Shown: one piece after another, positions 54,986-64,000 of the stretch | Layout: each line of letters begins with the position of its first letter | Position numbering within the stretch: position 1 is the first letter of the stretch | Source of the DNA: Aspidapion aeneum | Taxonomy: Eukaryota > Arthropoda > Insecta > Coleoptera > Brentidae | Length of the DNA stretch: 64,000 nucleotides | Direction of reading: 5' to 3' | Assembly: GCA_963576565.1 (NCBI GenBank) | Contig: CAUYVT010000055.1 | Coordinates: forward strand, 434,001-498,000 | Program-made: the position numbers and the translations under genes | The notes under the pieces: generated by a model | Databases searched by the model: none | Told to the model about the DNA's origin: nothing | Seen by the model: the letters and a program-made list of their open reading frames with translations, nothing else

Positions 54986-55609
54986 TTTTATAGACACCCA
55001 ACACAATTTGTTTAAAAAAACGTACTTCTATGGTAAAGAAGTCCTTGACCTTCTTTGTTTCGTCCATAGACAACTCCATTTCCTTTTTTGTTTCATTTTT
55101 CTCTTACTTGTATTTCTTTTTTAAACCAATGCGAGGGAGAAATGTTTTATCTTGTATGTTAGTAAAACGGAGGAATTAGGTAACATGCCGCATTGGTATA
55201 CGCCCGCTTAGAGCATCTTATTTCGTTACCTACGGTCCCTAGAATTCTAGGGACCGTGTTCGTTAGCTTTTCTATTTCTTTTTTAAACCAATTTAATAGA
55301 AAGAGATAAGACTGTTATTGGTGCAAAAAACGAAGCAAAAAGACACAGGACCATATTTGAGACAGCTCCTTTGGCCCCTTTACTATTTTGTATATGGTCA
55401 AATGCGGCGTTGCAAAACATTTTATTTAAATTTCTGTATAGTTTTTCTTTTTTTTTTTTTAATTTAATTACAGATTTTTAGACAAAGTTAACTCTTAACA
55501 TACTTTAAAATGATGCGGGAGTGTATTTTATGTATAAAACTAGTCCATCTAAATCCCGAAAATTATAGTATTCATAACCTGTTTGACCTTTAAAACAAAG
55601 CAAAGACCA
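54986..55609. other. spacer with a 26-bp perfect palindrome
   Basis: No gene. ACGGTCCCTAGAA at 55232-55244 is followed immediately by its exact complement to 55257. Confidence 0.6.
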
Positions 55610-56519
55610 CCCACATAGCACAAAAATGACATCAACGTTAAATTCACGTGACAAAAATAACAAAGTTTTTTTTACTTGAAAACAACCTCATAGCATGTAA
55701 TATTTATTTTGTTAAGTCTACATGCTTAAAGATAACTTAAAAACATGGAGAAATCAAGCTATAAAAATGTACTTTTTACTGAAGTTTCTGGTGCTATGTA
55801 TATAACGTGTTTTTTACATTCGTTATTTTCATGTACCAAATTCACACTTAAAAAGTCCTCCACAACATGTTCTAAAACGCCACTAGATTAAGACTTCTCA
55901 AACCTACTAACTTTCTGCGACTTTTTTGGTCACCTTTAAGACAATTTTAAAGATGGCGCTCAAGGCAAGACATAATATCTATATACATTATTTTTTTTTT
56001 AAAAGCTAAACAAAATTTTTGAACAGTAAACACTTTCACAGAATATTAATGTGTCTTTATCAGGTTAATATCAGATGCGTCGTGATCGTGGATCAGGGAT
56101 CAGTCCCTTAACAGGGTTTTGGAGTTTAGAGGCCAAAACACTGCCTGATAGATTTCGTCAAAGTGAAAAATTCCGACTATAGGTGGCGATGCTGCTAGTA
56201 AAATCTCAAAATTATTCGGTAGAAAAGCCATGCACTTCGCGTTTTAAAATTCGTGGAGAAAAGGCGTGATTCTAATGTGATTTTAACGTTGATAAAAATC
56301 ACTTAAAACTATCGCATTGTTGTTTTAATTTGTTAAAGGCGTTATTAAAACGCAGTTTTTAGCAACGTTATTTTTTATAACGTTAATGAATGACCTATTA
56401 AGCTTGTTTTCATATATGAAATAAACGTTTTTTTCTAGCAGCTTTTGAAATCAACGTTTTTTTTCTCACGCCTTTTTTACGTGTTAAACACGTAATTGTG
56501 CTATGCGGGCAGTGCCGTA
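55610..56519. mobile_element. 910-bp TIR element, CCCRCATAGCACAA ends
   Basis: CCCACATAGCACAA at 55610 and TTGTGCTATGCGGG ending at 56519 are inverted with one mismatch. Inside both ends lie AACGTTA- and ACGTG-rich phrases. No transposase frame, so non-autonomous if real. Target duplication unclear. Confidence 0.55.
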
Positions 56520-56908
56520 GAAATCAATATAAAATCATAAAAATAATTATTAGGCTACAATAAGGATAATTATTTATTTGTATTAAGTGTTTTTAACATA
56601 AATTTAGTTAAACAAATGAACAGGGTGTCCCAAATTTTGGAGGTTTTGATACTTTTAACTAAGCTGCAAGCCCTGATTTTCAACAGATAATGTAAACAAA
56701 GGTATCTTATTAATATGACAAGGATTTTTTTACCTCCTAGGTATATCTACCTTTTTATTTAACCTTCCCTTCGGTGTAAATAGTTTATTTTTTAATTTTT
56801 TATGAACCTTTATTATTTTTGTTCGTAAGGTTGGATCAAGTCAATTTTTTAGGTTGAATTAGTAATTTTTGAACCTACTCTGAATTTTCAAGGTTGTCCA
56901 ACCCAAAC
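56520..56908. other. spacer
   Basis: A CAGGGTGTCCCAAATTTTGG string at 56622 resembles a mariner-type end; its partner was not found. Nothing else. Confidence 0.35.
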
Positions 56909-58717
56909 ATCTACTACTACTACTATGTCGGTTTAGAACGTTTTTCTACGTTGTCCGACGCCTATTCTCCACCTCCTTCGATCCTGACAGTCATCTTCCA
57001 TCAGGTTTTTTTGACTCATTGATCTTTGGATTAGGACGCCCTGTTTTTCTGCGCCCTATTGGTTGCCATTCTAGGACCTGCTTTGGTAATCTTCCGTCGC
57101 TCATCCGTTGTACATGGCCGTACCATATCAGTTGCCTTTTAGTGATGTCATCCGTTATGCTTCCCTCGATTCCCATTCTTTCTTTTATGATCTCATTTCT
57201 TATATGATCTGTTCTAGATATTCTCATTGATCTTCTTATTGCATCCATTTGGACACTTTCCATTTTTGCTTTGTATTTTTCTTTTACGCGACAAGTCTCT
57301 ATTCCATACAACAGCGTGCTTTTCACCATTGTTTCATATATGTTAAATTTTACATTCTTTTTTATCTCTCTGCTCCATAAAATACACACCTTTTTTGCTT
57401 TTACTATTTTTTTTCCAGTTCTTTATAGTCTGTTCCTGTCTTATCAAATGTGACACCCAAGTATACATACTCATTCACTTGATTCGTTTCCAATACATAA
57501 GTACTTTGTCTTGTCCATGTTCACTGTCAACCCCCACTTTTGGTATTCTTCTGTTAACTTTCTCATCATATACTCCATGTCTTCTTTATCATTAGCTACA
57601 ATTACTTGGTCGTCAGCAAACTGTAGTGTGTATATGGTAAATCGGTCGTTAAGTTGCATTCCCATGCCGTGTACTTTGCGTTTCCAGTATTTTTAGAGCC
57701 ACTGCGATATATATTTTAAAAAGAGTTGGAGCGATACAGCATCCCTGTCTTAAGCCTTGAAAGTCGATTTCCAATTTTAATTTTAGATTTTGACCCTTTG
57801 TATAGTTCTTTTATCGCTTTTATGTATGTATGATTGATATTAGTCTGCTCTAACACTGTCTATAATTTTTCTACTGGAACGGTATCATATGCTTTTTGTA
57901 GGTCCACAAAGATAACATGAGTCTCTATATTTCTGGCGCTCCTTTTCTCAATTACTTGTTTAAGACAAAAAACATTATCACTACAAGATCTGCCTGCACG
58001 AAACCCACCTTGCTCTTCTTCTTCTTGTTCATGAAAATCATTCTCTATTAGATCTCTAAGAATCCTACCGTACAATCTACTTAGAGTACTGGTTACTGAA
58101 ATTCCTCTGTAATTGTTGCAATTCAGTTTGTTTCCTTTTTTATGTATTGAGGATATGAATCCAATTTTCCAATCATCAGGTACTGGATCTCCGTTTATGC
58201 ATTGACTGATAATATATGTGAGATTTTTGAGTAGATTTTCTGATCCGTAGTTGAGCATTTCAGCATATATTCCCCCAGGTCCGCTAGGTTTTCCGGATTT
58301 AAGCTTTTTAATACTATTCTTTATCATTTATTTTTCGATGAGTACTTCCTCTCCATGTACTTCTATGTCTCTCCTCAGAGAGATATTCGGGTCTCGTCTC
58401 CTGTAGCAGTCCCTTATAGTGTTCTGTTCATTGTTCTGGTTTGATGATCTGGATGTTTACTTTTTCTTTTGTTGGGTTTTTTACAGTAGAAATGAATTTC
58501 CATACTTCAGAACTCTGCCTACCTCCTACTTGTGTATTTATATCGTGGCATTTGCGCTCGAACATTTCATTCTTTTCTGTTGCGTATCAAATTTCTTAGC
58601 TGTCTTCTGGTATGCCTGTAGATTTCTAGGTCTCTTTGCTGGGCCATTTCAAGTATGTGCGTTTTTTCTCCTTGACCGTTTCCTGTATTTCCTCCGTCCA
58701 CCACATCTTATTGTTAT
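56909..58717 (-). mobile_element. RTE-like LINE, 3' fragment, cut by a gypsy LTR
   Basis: On the minus strand this starts at the gypsy insertion (58717) just before AAGATGTGGTGGACGGAGG, where RT-coding sequence begins, and ends near 56909 with TAGTAGTAGTAG, a trinucleotide 3' tail. Its first bases are those at which the 5' fragment at 1724 breaks off, so the two are complementary parts of one family. Confidence 0.8.
56991..58327 (-). pseudogene. RTE-like reverse transcriptase, broken
   Basis: Minus strand. 58327-57860 holds the RT fingers and palm: WKIGFISSIHKKGN, NNYRGISVTSTLSRLYGRIL, EQGGFRAGRSCSDNVF and FVDLQKAYDTVP. 57665-57471 has the catalytic box FADDQVIVAND and GLTVNMDKTKYL. 57389-56991 has the C-terminal module LLYGIETCRVKEK and WYGHVQRMSDGRLPKQV. 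Frameshifts separate these three pieces. The upstream part (58330-58717) continues the ORF on the minus strand with more breaks. Inactive. Confidence 0.88.
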
Positions 58718-59132
58718 TGTTACGGGTTCACAACGACAAATTAAAACTCGCAATTGTTGAAAACGATACGTCAATTTATTTCGACAAATTATGTACAAAA
58801 ACACGCACTTAAACTTACGAATAACTTGCTAATAATTCACTACTATAATCGGTCTATTAACTTCGTGTTAATATCTCACGACCACTACAGTACGTTGTCT
58901 GTGACTGACTCCGGTGCGCGACCCCGGCCCTATATATAGGATCGTCCATCTCTCTCGAACTTTCCGGTAGCCTTCGACGTCCGGAAAGTTCTCGTATTAT
59001 TACGACCGCAAGTCACAGATAACGCAACTAAAACCTAGACTAAGAATACAACCCTAAGATAAATCAACCTAATACTACACCAAACCTAAATAAATTCCAA
59101 TTATAAAATTTAAATAACTTAAATTTGTAACA
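58718..59132 (-). repeat. 3' LTR of the gypsy element
   Basis: 415 bp with TGTTAC...GTAACA ends. On the minus strand a TATATATAGG box is near 58935 and the polypurine tract directly precedes it. Confidence 0.88.
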
Positions 59133-59146
59133 CTATCCTCCTCTTC
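59133..59146 (-). promoter_or_regulatory. polypurine tract of the gypsy element
   Basis: GAAGAGGAGGATAG on the minus strand directly before the LTR start TGTTAC; primer for plus-strand DNA synthesis. Confidence 0.8.
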
Positions 59147-59375
59147 AAGTTTGATCGTCTCGATCAATATTTCCCAGGTAAGGTTTTAGTCTGTCTAGAT
59201 GAACAACTTTCATCTTGAACTTCGGGCTTCTCTGGATTCGGTAGACTACATCATTAATTCTCTTAACAACTTTATAAGGCCCTTCCCATGGTGGTGTCAA
59301 CTTAGGTGATCTTCCTTTCTTGCGTTGAGGATTGGTTCGGTTCGGTTCGGTTCGGTTTTGACTTGACTTGATCAT
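59145..59375 (-). pseudogene. integrase C-terminal (GPY/F) part, separated by a stop
   Basis: Contains PPWEGPYKVVKRINDVVYRI and VHLDRLKPYLG, the chromodomain-free GPY/F module that ends many gypsy integrases. It is separated from the main pol frame by the stop at 59446 and by a (GGTTC)n pentamer run at 59335-59358 that replaces the expected sequence between 'DQV' and 'PQRKKG'. It would not be translated with pol as the sequence stands. Confidence 0.85.
59335..59358 (-). repeat. (CCGAA)n pentamer run inside gypsy pol
   Basis: About 4.5 copies of GGTTC on the plus strand, read as RTEPNRT on the minus strand, in the middle of the integrase tail. Confidence 0.9.
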
Positions 59376-59445
59376 TCTCTTTGAACCCTGAAGAGTTTGC
59401 TTTCAGGTCATATCTCGCTTTTATGCGGTCACTGGCTATTTCTAT

Positions 59446-62400
59446 TCACTCTCTAACCACTTCATGGATATCGTGCAGCTTTTGCCTTAAACGTTCGACA
59501 TAGTCATTAACCTCTAAGTGTGCTTCTTCAGGTGAACCAAACATGATATCACATGGCAAACGCAGTTCTCTACCAAACAGGATACTAGATGGAGTAGCTC
59601 CTGTCGTATTGTGAATGGCGGTTCTACAGGTCATCAAAAACAATGGAATATATTGGTCCCAATCTGTTTGGTGCTCATCAACAACTTTGCAAAGATGTTC
59701 TTCTATTGTTTTATTAAATCTTTCAACCATGCCATCTGACTGCGGATGTAAAACAGTAGTCCGTGTTTTATGTATTCCTAAAAGGTCACAGAGATTCTGG
59801 AAGAGCTTTGATTCAAAGTTTCTTCCTTGATCTGAATGTAGTTCCAAAGGAATGCCAAATCGGCTGAAAACATCATTTACCAGAACTTCTGCAACTGTAG
59901 CGGCCTCTTGGTTAGGCAAAGCAAAAACTTCTGGCCATTTGCTAAAGTAATCCATGACAACAAGGATGTATTTGTTGCCCTTTTTAGTTTCTGGAAATGG
60001 TCCGGCCACATCAATAGCAATGCGTTCGAATGGCAGACCTACTTTATATTGTTTCATTTGACCTCTGGACCTTGTTTTGGGACCTTGGCTGGCTGCACAA
60101 GTCGAACATCGGCGGCACCAGTTTTTCACATCTTGAAAGTAATTGACCCAATAAAATCGGTTTCGAATTTTGTCCATGGTTTTATTTATGCCTAGGTGCG
60201 CGCCTGATTTTCCACCATGGCATTCGGTCATTATATTGTCTACCATGCTCCTAGGAACCACTACTTGATTAATCACAGTAAGGCCATCGGCACTTTCCCA
60301 GGCACGTTTAAGGATGTTTTCTTCTACTATCAGTGAATCCCATTGTGCCCACAGTGATTTGAATATCACCCCTTGGTTTGCGATATCTTGCCATGATGGT
60401 CGTGGCTTGTTCTCTTCTTTCAATCGCAAGATAGGTCCTACATCTTTGTCGTTAAGTTGTGTGGTTCTAATCGAAGCCGACATCCATTCTTCATCTGGTT
60501 CTAACTTTATCTGGCGCACGTAGGTAATTCCTTCTTTCTGGTCAATTTTCCTGCAATGTTTACAATCCTCAGGGCAAGGTCTTCTGGACAATGCATCTGC
60601 ATTATTATGCACCCTTCCCGCTCGGTGCTTAATTTGATAATGGTATTGTTGTAGCTTTTCTATCCATCTCGCGACTTGCCCCTCAGGTTGTTTCTTTTTC
60701 ATGAGCCACTGTAACGCAGCATGATCCGTTCTAATCAGAAACTCTTGTCCGTAGAGATATTTGTGAAAGTGATCTACGGATTTAACTATGGCTAGGAGCT
60801 CCTTTCTAGTAACACAATAATTTCTCTCTGGTTTGGATAGCTTCTTGCTGAAAAATTCGATGACCCGTTCTTCTCCATCTTGTACTTGGGAGAGTACGGC
60901 TCCTATGCCATCGTTGCTCGCATCAGTATCTAATATGAATTTTCCTTTTGGAATGGGATATGCAAGAATCGGACTAGAACATAATGCTGCTTTTAGTCTT
61001 CTAAATGCTTGGTCACATTCGGTATTCCATTTGTAAGAAGCTTTATCTTCTGTAAGTCTATGTAATGGAGACGCTATTTTGGCGAATCCTTCTACAAATC
61101 GTCTGTAGTATGTACACAGATCCAAAAAGCTTCTCAATTCATGTTTGTCACGAGGTTGAGGCCATTCTTTTATTGCTTGTAACTTCTTTTCGTCGGTATG
61201 GATGCCTTCTCGGGAAACGACGTGACCCAGGAACTCAACTTTTTCTTGGAACAGAAAACATTTCTTTGAGTTCAATTTAAGATTTGCGTTCCTGATTCTT
61301 GAGAATACTTCTCGTAAATTATCTAGATGATCTTGAAATGATTTCCCCATTACTATGACATCATCCAAATAGACTAGGCAGGTTTTCCAAGTAAGGCCTC
61401 GTAGAACGACTTCCATTAGTCTTTCAAATGTAGCTGGGGCATTGCACAGGCCAAATGGCATCACATTAAACTGATAAAGTCCACTTCCAGCAGAGAATGC
61501 AGTCTTCTCTTTATCTCTTTCAAAGATTCCTACTTGCCAATACCCACTTTTCAGGTCAAGGGTAGAAAACCAATATGATCCTGCCAATGTTGCTAATGTG
61601 TCGTCTATTCTTGGCAGTGGGTAACTATCTTTCTTGGTCACATCGTTAAGTTTCCTGTAGTCGACACAAAATCTAGTACTTCCATCCTTTTTAGTGACCA
61701 ACACCACAGGAGATGACCAAGGACTTGATGACTCTTCAATAACACCGTCGCTGAGCATTTTATTAATGAGATTGTAAACTTCTTCAGGCTTGGCCATTGG
61801 TAGTCTTCTTGGGGGTTGTCTTATCGGTTGGGCATCGCCAGTGTTGATAGCATGTTGAATAAGGTTTGTGCATCCCGAACTACTCCTAGTTTCGAAGATA
61901 TTACTTTGTTCTTCTATAAACTCTCTCACTTTACTAAATTCTTCTGGAGTGAGATGTTGCCAAGTTGACTCAAATTGCTGAAGTACCTCCATTGGTAACT
62001 TGCTTGTATCCTCGGAAGTTGGCTCTTCACATCTTGTTACTTTCTGTACTGGTTCAAATAATGCTACCACCTCCCCCTTATTAATTTTGACACTATTTGG
62101 GAAAATATTGGCGAATCTAATCGGGATGTCTTTATCGGTATTAACTAGTGATTTTGCAACGAGGTAGGTGTTGGGTGTGTTTTGTTGGCTTATGAGTCCG
62201 ACGCCGCTTGATGTTTTACTTTCCAGCCTCCCAAAAATTATAGTCTCACTGTTACCGACTAGTCTTGTTGTGCATACTGCCACCACCTTAATTGGTTCTT
62301 TATTTATGTGACTATTTGACAAAATGAACTCTTCGTTCCCAAATCTTAGGGTATTAAGTTTATTATCAAACGCAAATCCATGTTTACTTATCGGGTCCAT

Positions 62401-62724
62401 TCCCAAAATAAATTCGTCTTCTATGTCTGCAACTAATACCGAGTGGCGAATCTTCAACCTCCCCAGCTGTAGGTCTATGTCTGCCTGCCCCAACACGTCG
62501 GCGGATTCTCCAGTCACAGTCTTAAGTGTTATTTTCTTTTCTGTTGGTCGAATTTTATATCTCGTTGCAATTTTGAACTTAAGCAATGATATGGCAGCAC
62601 CAGTGTCTACTGTTATATTAACTTTTCTTCCATTAATAAGTCCGTCGATGTTAAGACTGTCAGCAGTATGTTTTAAGCTCTTGATAGAGTAAATTTTGGG
62701 GGCTAAATTCCCATTAGCCAACAC
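59446..62724 (-). CDS. gypsy Pol: protease, RT, RNase H, integrase
   Basis: A 1,092-codon frame. Aspartic protease with VDTGAAISLL (D40). RT with RFCVDYRKLN (351-360), FSTLDLKSGYWQV and catalytic YLDD (452-455). RNase H with ILDTDASNDGIGAV (597-610) and NADALSR (709-714). Integrase with an H836/H843/C873/C876 zinc region and D905, D965, E1001 (DD35E spacing). These perform processing, reverse transcription, RNA removal and integration of the element. The frame is -1 relative to gag, with GGAAAAC at 62757-62751 just before the gag stop, so it is probably reached by frameshifting; GTG at 62724 is not a likely start. It ends at a premature TGA (59446) in the integrase tail. Confidence 0.95.
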   Translation of the reverse strand: MLANGNLAPKIYSIKSLKHTADSLNIDGLINGRKVNITVDTGAAISLLKFKIATRYKIRPTEKKITLKTVTGESADVLGQADIDLQLGRLKIRHSVLVADIEDEFILGMDPISKHGFAFDNKLNTLRFGNEEFILSNSHINKEPIKVVAVCTTRLVGNSETIIFGRLESKTSSGVGLISQQNTPNTYLVAKSLVNTDKDIPIRFANIFPNSVKINKGEVVALFEPVQKVTRCEEPTSEDTSKLPMEVLQQFESTWQHLTPEEFSKVREFIEEQSNIFETRSSSGCTNLIQHAINTGDAQPIRQPPRRLPMAKPEEVYNLINKMLSDGVIEESSSPWSSPVVLVTKKDGSTRFCVDYRKLNDVTKKDSYPLPRIDDTLATLAGSYWFSTLDLKSGYWQVGIFERDKEKTAFSAGSGLYQFNVMPFGLCNAPATFERLMEVVLRGLTWKTCLVYLDDVIVMGKSFQDHLDNLREVFSRIRNANLKLNSKKCFLFQEKVEFLGHVVSREGIHTDEKKLQAIKEWPQPRDKHELRSFLDLCTYYRRFVEGFAKIASPLHRLTEDKASYKWNTECDQAFRRLKAALCSSPILAYPIPKGKFILDTDASNDGIGAVLSQVQDGEERVIEFFSKKLSKPERNYCVTRKELLAIVKSVDHFHKYLYGQEFLIRTDHAALQWLMKKKQPEGQVARWIEKLQQYHYQIKHRAGRVHNNADALSRRPCPEDCKHCRKIDQKEGITYVRQIKLEPDEEWMSASIRTTQLNDKDVGPILRLKEENKPRPSWQDIANQGVIFKSLWAQWDSLIVEENILKRAWESADGLTVINQVVVPRSMVDNIMTECHGGKSGAHLGINKTMDKIRNRFYWVNYFQDVKNWCRRCSTCAASQGPKTRSRGQMKQYKVGLPFERIAIDVAGPFPETKKGNKYILVVMDYFSKWPEVFALPNQEAATVAEVLVNDVFSRFGIPLELHSDQGRNFESKLFQNLCDLLGIHKTRTTVLHPQSDGMVERFNKTIEEHLCKVVDEHQTDWDQYIPLFLMTCRTAIHNTTGATPSSILFGRELRLPCDIMFGSPEEAHLEVNDYVERLRQKLHDIHEVVRE

Positions 62725-62747
62725 CCGCCCCTCTGCGTTGACTAGTT

Positions 62748-63968
62748 TTAGTTTTCCTGATCTCTTCTTCGGTACTCTGTCCCACTAGATGGTGAGCGAG
62801 ACCTCATTTGGACACGACAATCGCGTTGAATATGCCCTGTACGTCCGCATCTGAAACACTTTACATTTGGAGGGGATCGTCTACTTTCTTTCAAAGAATC
62901 AATCTTCTCTATTAGTGATTGAAACAGTTGGTTTAGCGTTTTTAAGTTGACCTCATCTCCAGTGCTCATTTCTTCTCCCTCCTGAATTGAAACAGCTCTT
63001 ACTTTTGGCCTGGACATATTATTTGATGATTCAATTTCAAGGGCTCGAATCAACACTTCACTACTGTTATGGAAGCGTTCTCGATGAAGTAATTTTGCTA
63101 AGTCCGTGTCTCGCAAGCCGTTAATAAAGCGATCTACCGTGAAGGGATCTCTGTAATTTTCTGGCATTTCTGGGTAAGCCAAGTACATCAGTCTCCTGAT
63201 ATCCGCTTCATACTCTTGTAATGACTCCCCTGCTCTTTGTTGATGAACATTTAATTCTGACCAATGTAAATTTCGCAAGTGTTCGTCTCCATACCTTCTT
63301 TCTAGCGCTGCCACTAAAGCGTTATAATTCTGTTTTTGTTCGACTGGAATGGACCGTAAAAGTCCGAGTGCAGGTTCCCGTAGAGCTACTAACAACGCTC
63401 TAGCTTTTTCGTCCTCGTCCCAACCATTTGCAGCGGCGGCAGCTTCAAATTGTTGTTTGTAGGTGGGCCAGGAGGACGTACCGTCAAAATTTGGAGGCTT
63501 AATGTTCTGGTTGGAATTCACGACACATCCCTGAGCTTTTATTTTGTTGTGTTCTTTCTGAAGCTGTATAAGCTGTTTCGACACGTCCTGGAATTTTTCT
63601 TCCATGGTTTGAAAAACTTCTTCCCTTACATTCTGTAGTTCGTTCTCCACTTTTTCTTCAACATGTTGTACCTTTTCTTCAACATTTTGTACCTTCTCTT
63701 TAACATTTTGTACCGTTTCTTCTACATTCTGCAAATTATTTTGTACCTTTTGTTCTACACTATGCATTCTTTGGGTTATTTCTTCCTTAAGATCTTCGGT
63801 TGCAGTCTTGAACTCTTCTCTCAGCTGTTCGGAGTTGCTCTTTATCTGATCGAAGTTTTTTTCCATGGTCTGTTTCATATCGTTCTGATTTTGAGCCATT
63901 TGAGCTGCTAGAGCCTGTATCATTTTAGTTAGATTTTCCATCTTTGCCGATCCTTGTCTAGTAAGCAT
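62748..63968 (-). CDS. gypsy Gag with coiled coil and CCHC knuckle
   Basis: About 406 residues from ATG at 63968. The first about 140 residues are a long coiled coil with heptad-like repeats (VQNVEEKVQ, VENELQNVREEV). A capsid core follows (PPNFDGTSSWPTYKQQF, GESLQEYEADIRRL, DRFINGLRD). Near the end is one zinc knuckle (CFRCGRTGHIQRDC, about residues 371-384) for RNA binding, and an Arg/Ser-rich tail. Uninterrupted. It would form the virus-like particle. The leader and primer site are outside the window. Confidence 0.95.
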   Translation of the reverse strand: MLTRQGSAKMENLTKMIQALAAQMAQNQNDMKQTMEKNFDQIKSNSEQLREEFKTATEDLKEEITQRMHSVEQKVQNNLQNVEETVQNVKEKVQNVEEKVQHVEEKVENELQNVREEVFQTMEEKFQDVSKQLIQLQKEHNKIKAQGCVVNSNQNIKPPNFDGTSSWPTYKQQFEAAAAANGWDEDEKARALLVALREPALGLLRSIPVEQKQNYNALVAALERRYGDEHLRNLHWSELNVHQQRAGESLQEYEADIRRLMYLAYPEMPENYRDPFTVDRFINGLRDTDLAKLLHRERFHNSSEVLIRALEIESSNNMSRPKVRAVSIQEGEEMSTGDEVNLKTLNQLFQSLIEKIDSLKESRRSPPNVKCFRCGRTGHIQRDCRVQMRSRSPSSGTEYRRRDQEN

Positions 63969-64000
63969 CAACTTCCTGATAAATCACTTAAAACGTCTAT

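Larger units (their letters stand above)
58718..64000 (-). mobile_element. Ty3/gypsy LTR retrotransposon, 5' end off the window
   Basis: Minus strand: gag (63968-62748), pol (62724-59446 and 59375-59145), polypurine tract, 3' LTR (59132-58718). The 5' LTR lies beyond 64000. It is inserted in the RTE-like LINE. Gag and most of pol are intact; the integrase tail is damaged. No env. Confidence 0.95.

Noticed and set aside
59615..61280. Plus-strand frames within the gypsy pol
   Set aside because: Antisense shadows of the 1,092-codon pol frame.

Overview
The window is AT-rich animal DNA, almost certainly from an insect. Evidence: an env-bearing errantivirus-like LTR element with a tRNA-Ser-type primer site, a Ty3/gypsy element, Penelope-like elements, RTE- and Jockey-like LINE fragments, many small inverted-repeat DNA elements, and a satellite built on the insect telomere pentamer TTAGG. 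I cannot fix the order; a beetle or hemipteran is a guess. I see no complete ordinary host gene. It is best read as a layered graveyard of transposable elements, several young enough to keep target-site duplications (TSDs).

Left part (1-18.7 kb): a 1.39-kb direct repeat (333-1723 and 4511-5904) that may carry two small terminal exons. Between its copies lies a 5' fragment of an RTE-like LINE (minus strand). Then come AT-rich degenerate repeats, a 0.7-kb tRNA-like SINE with a 15-bp TSD (7322-8052), Jockey-like LINE remnants (9.5-10.5 kb) interrupted by a MITE, a (GT)n tract, degenerate tandem repeats, a TA-flanked MITE, a 1.45-kb foldback with 615-bp arms (15797-17245), and a dispersed repeat of CGAAACGTAA-like words.

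Centre (18.7-34.2 kb): a piggyBac-like MITE (18733-25757) is split by a 6,530-bp insertion (19097-25626) with an 8-bp TSD, short terminal inverted repeats (TIRs) and a related empty site at 34.5 kb. That insertion carries about 2.87 kb of a TTAGG/TTGGG decamer array, a GC-rich foldback and a GTAC-rich minisatellite. Next to it a small MITE is split by an 8.13-kb decayed errantivirus-like provirus (25991-34123), whose integrase region is itself split by a solo-LTR-like insertion and whose RT region carries a 211-bp tandem duplication.

Right part (34.2-64 kb): three short retroposed fragments with clear TSDs; a 2.08-kb FB-like foldback with a 9-bp TSD and an empty site elsewhere in the window; a 5.78-kb head-to-head Penelope-like composite with two intact RT/GIY-YIG ORFs, four hammerhead-like motifs and a 12-bp TSD; a mariner-like foldback; more MITEs; and a Ty3/gypsy element (minus strand, running off the right end) inserted into an RTE-like LINE. 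The repeats interact as nested insertions and not as an operon or pathway. The best-preserved coding regions are the two Penelope ORFs and the gypsy gag and pol.
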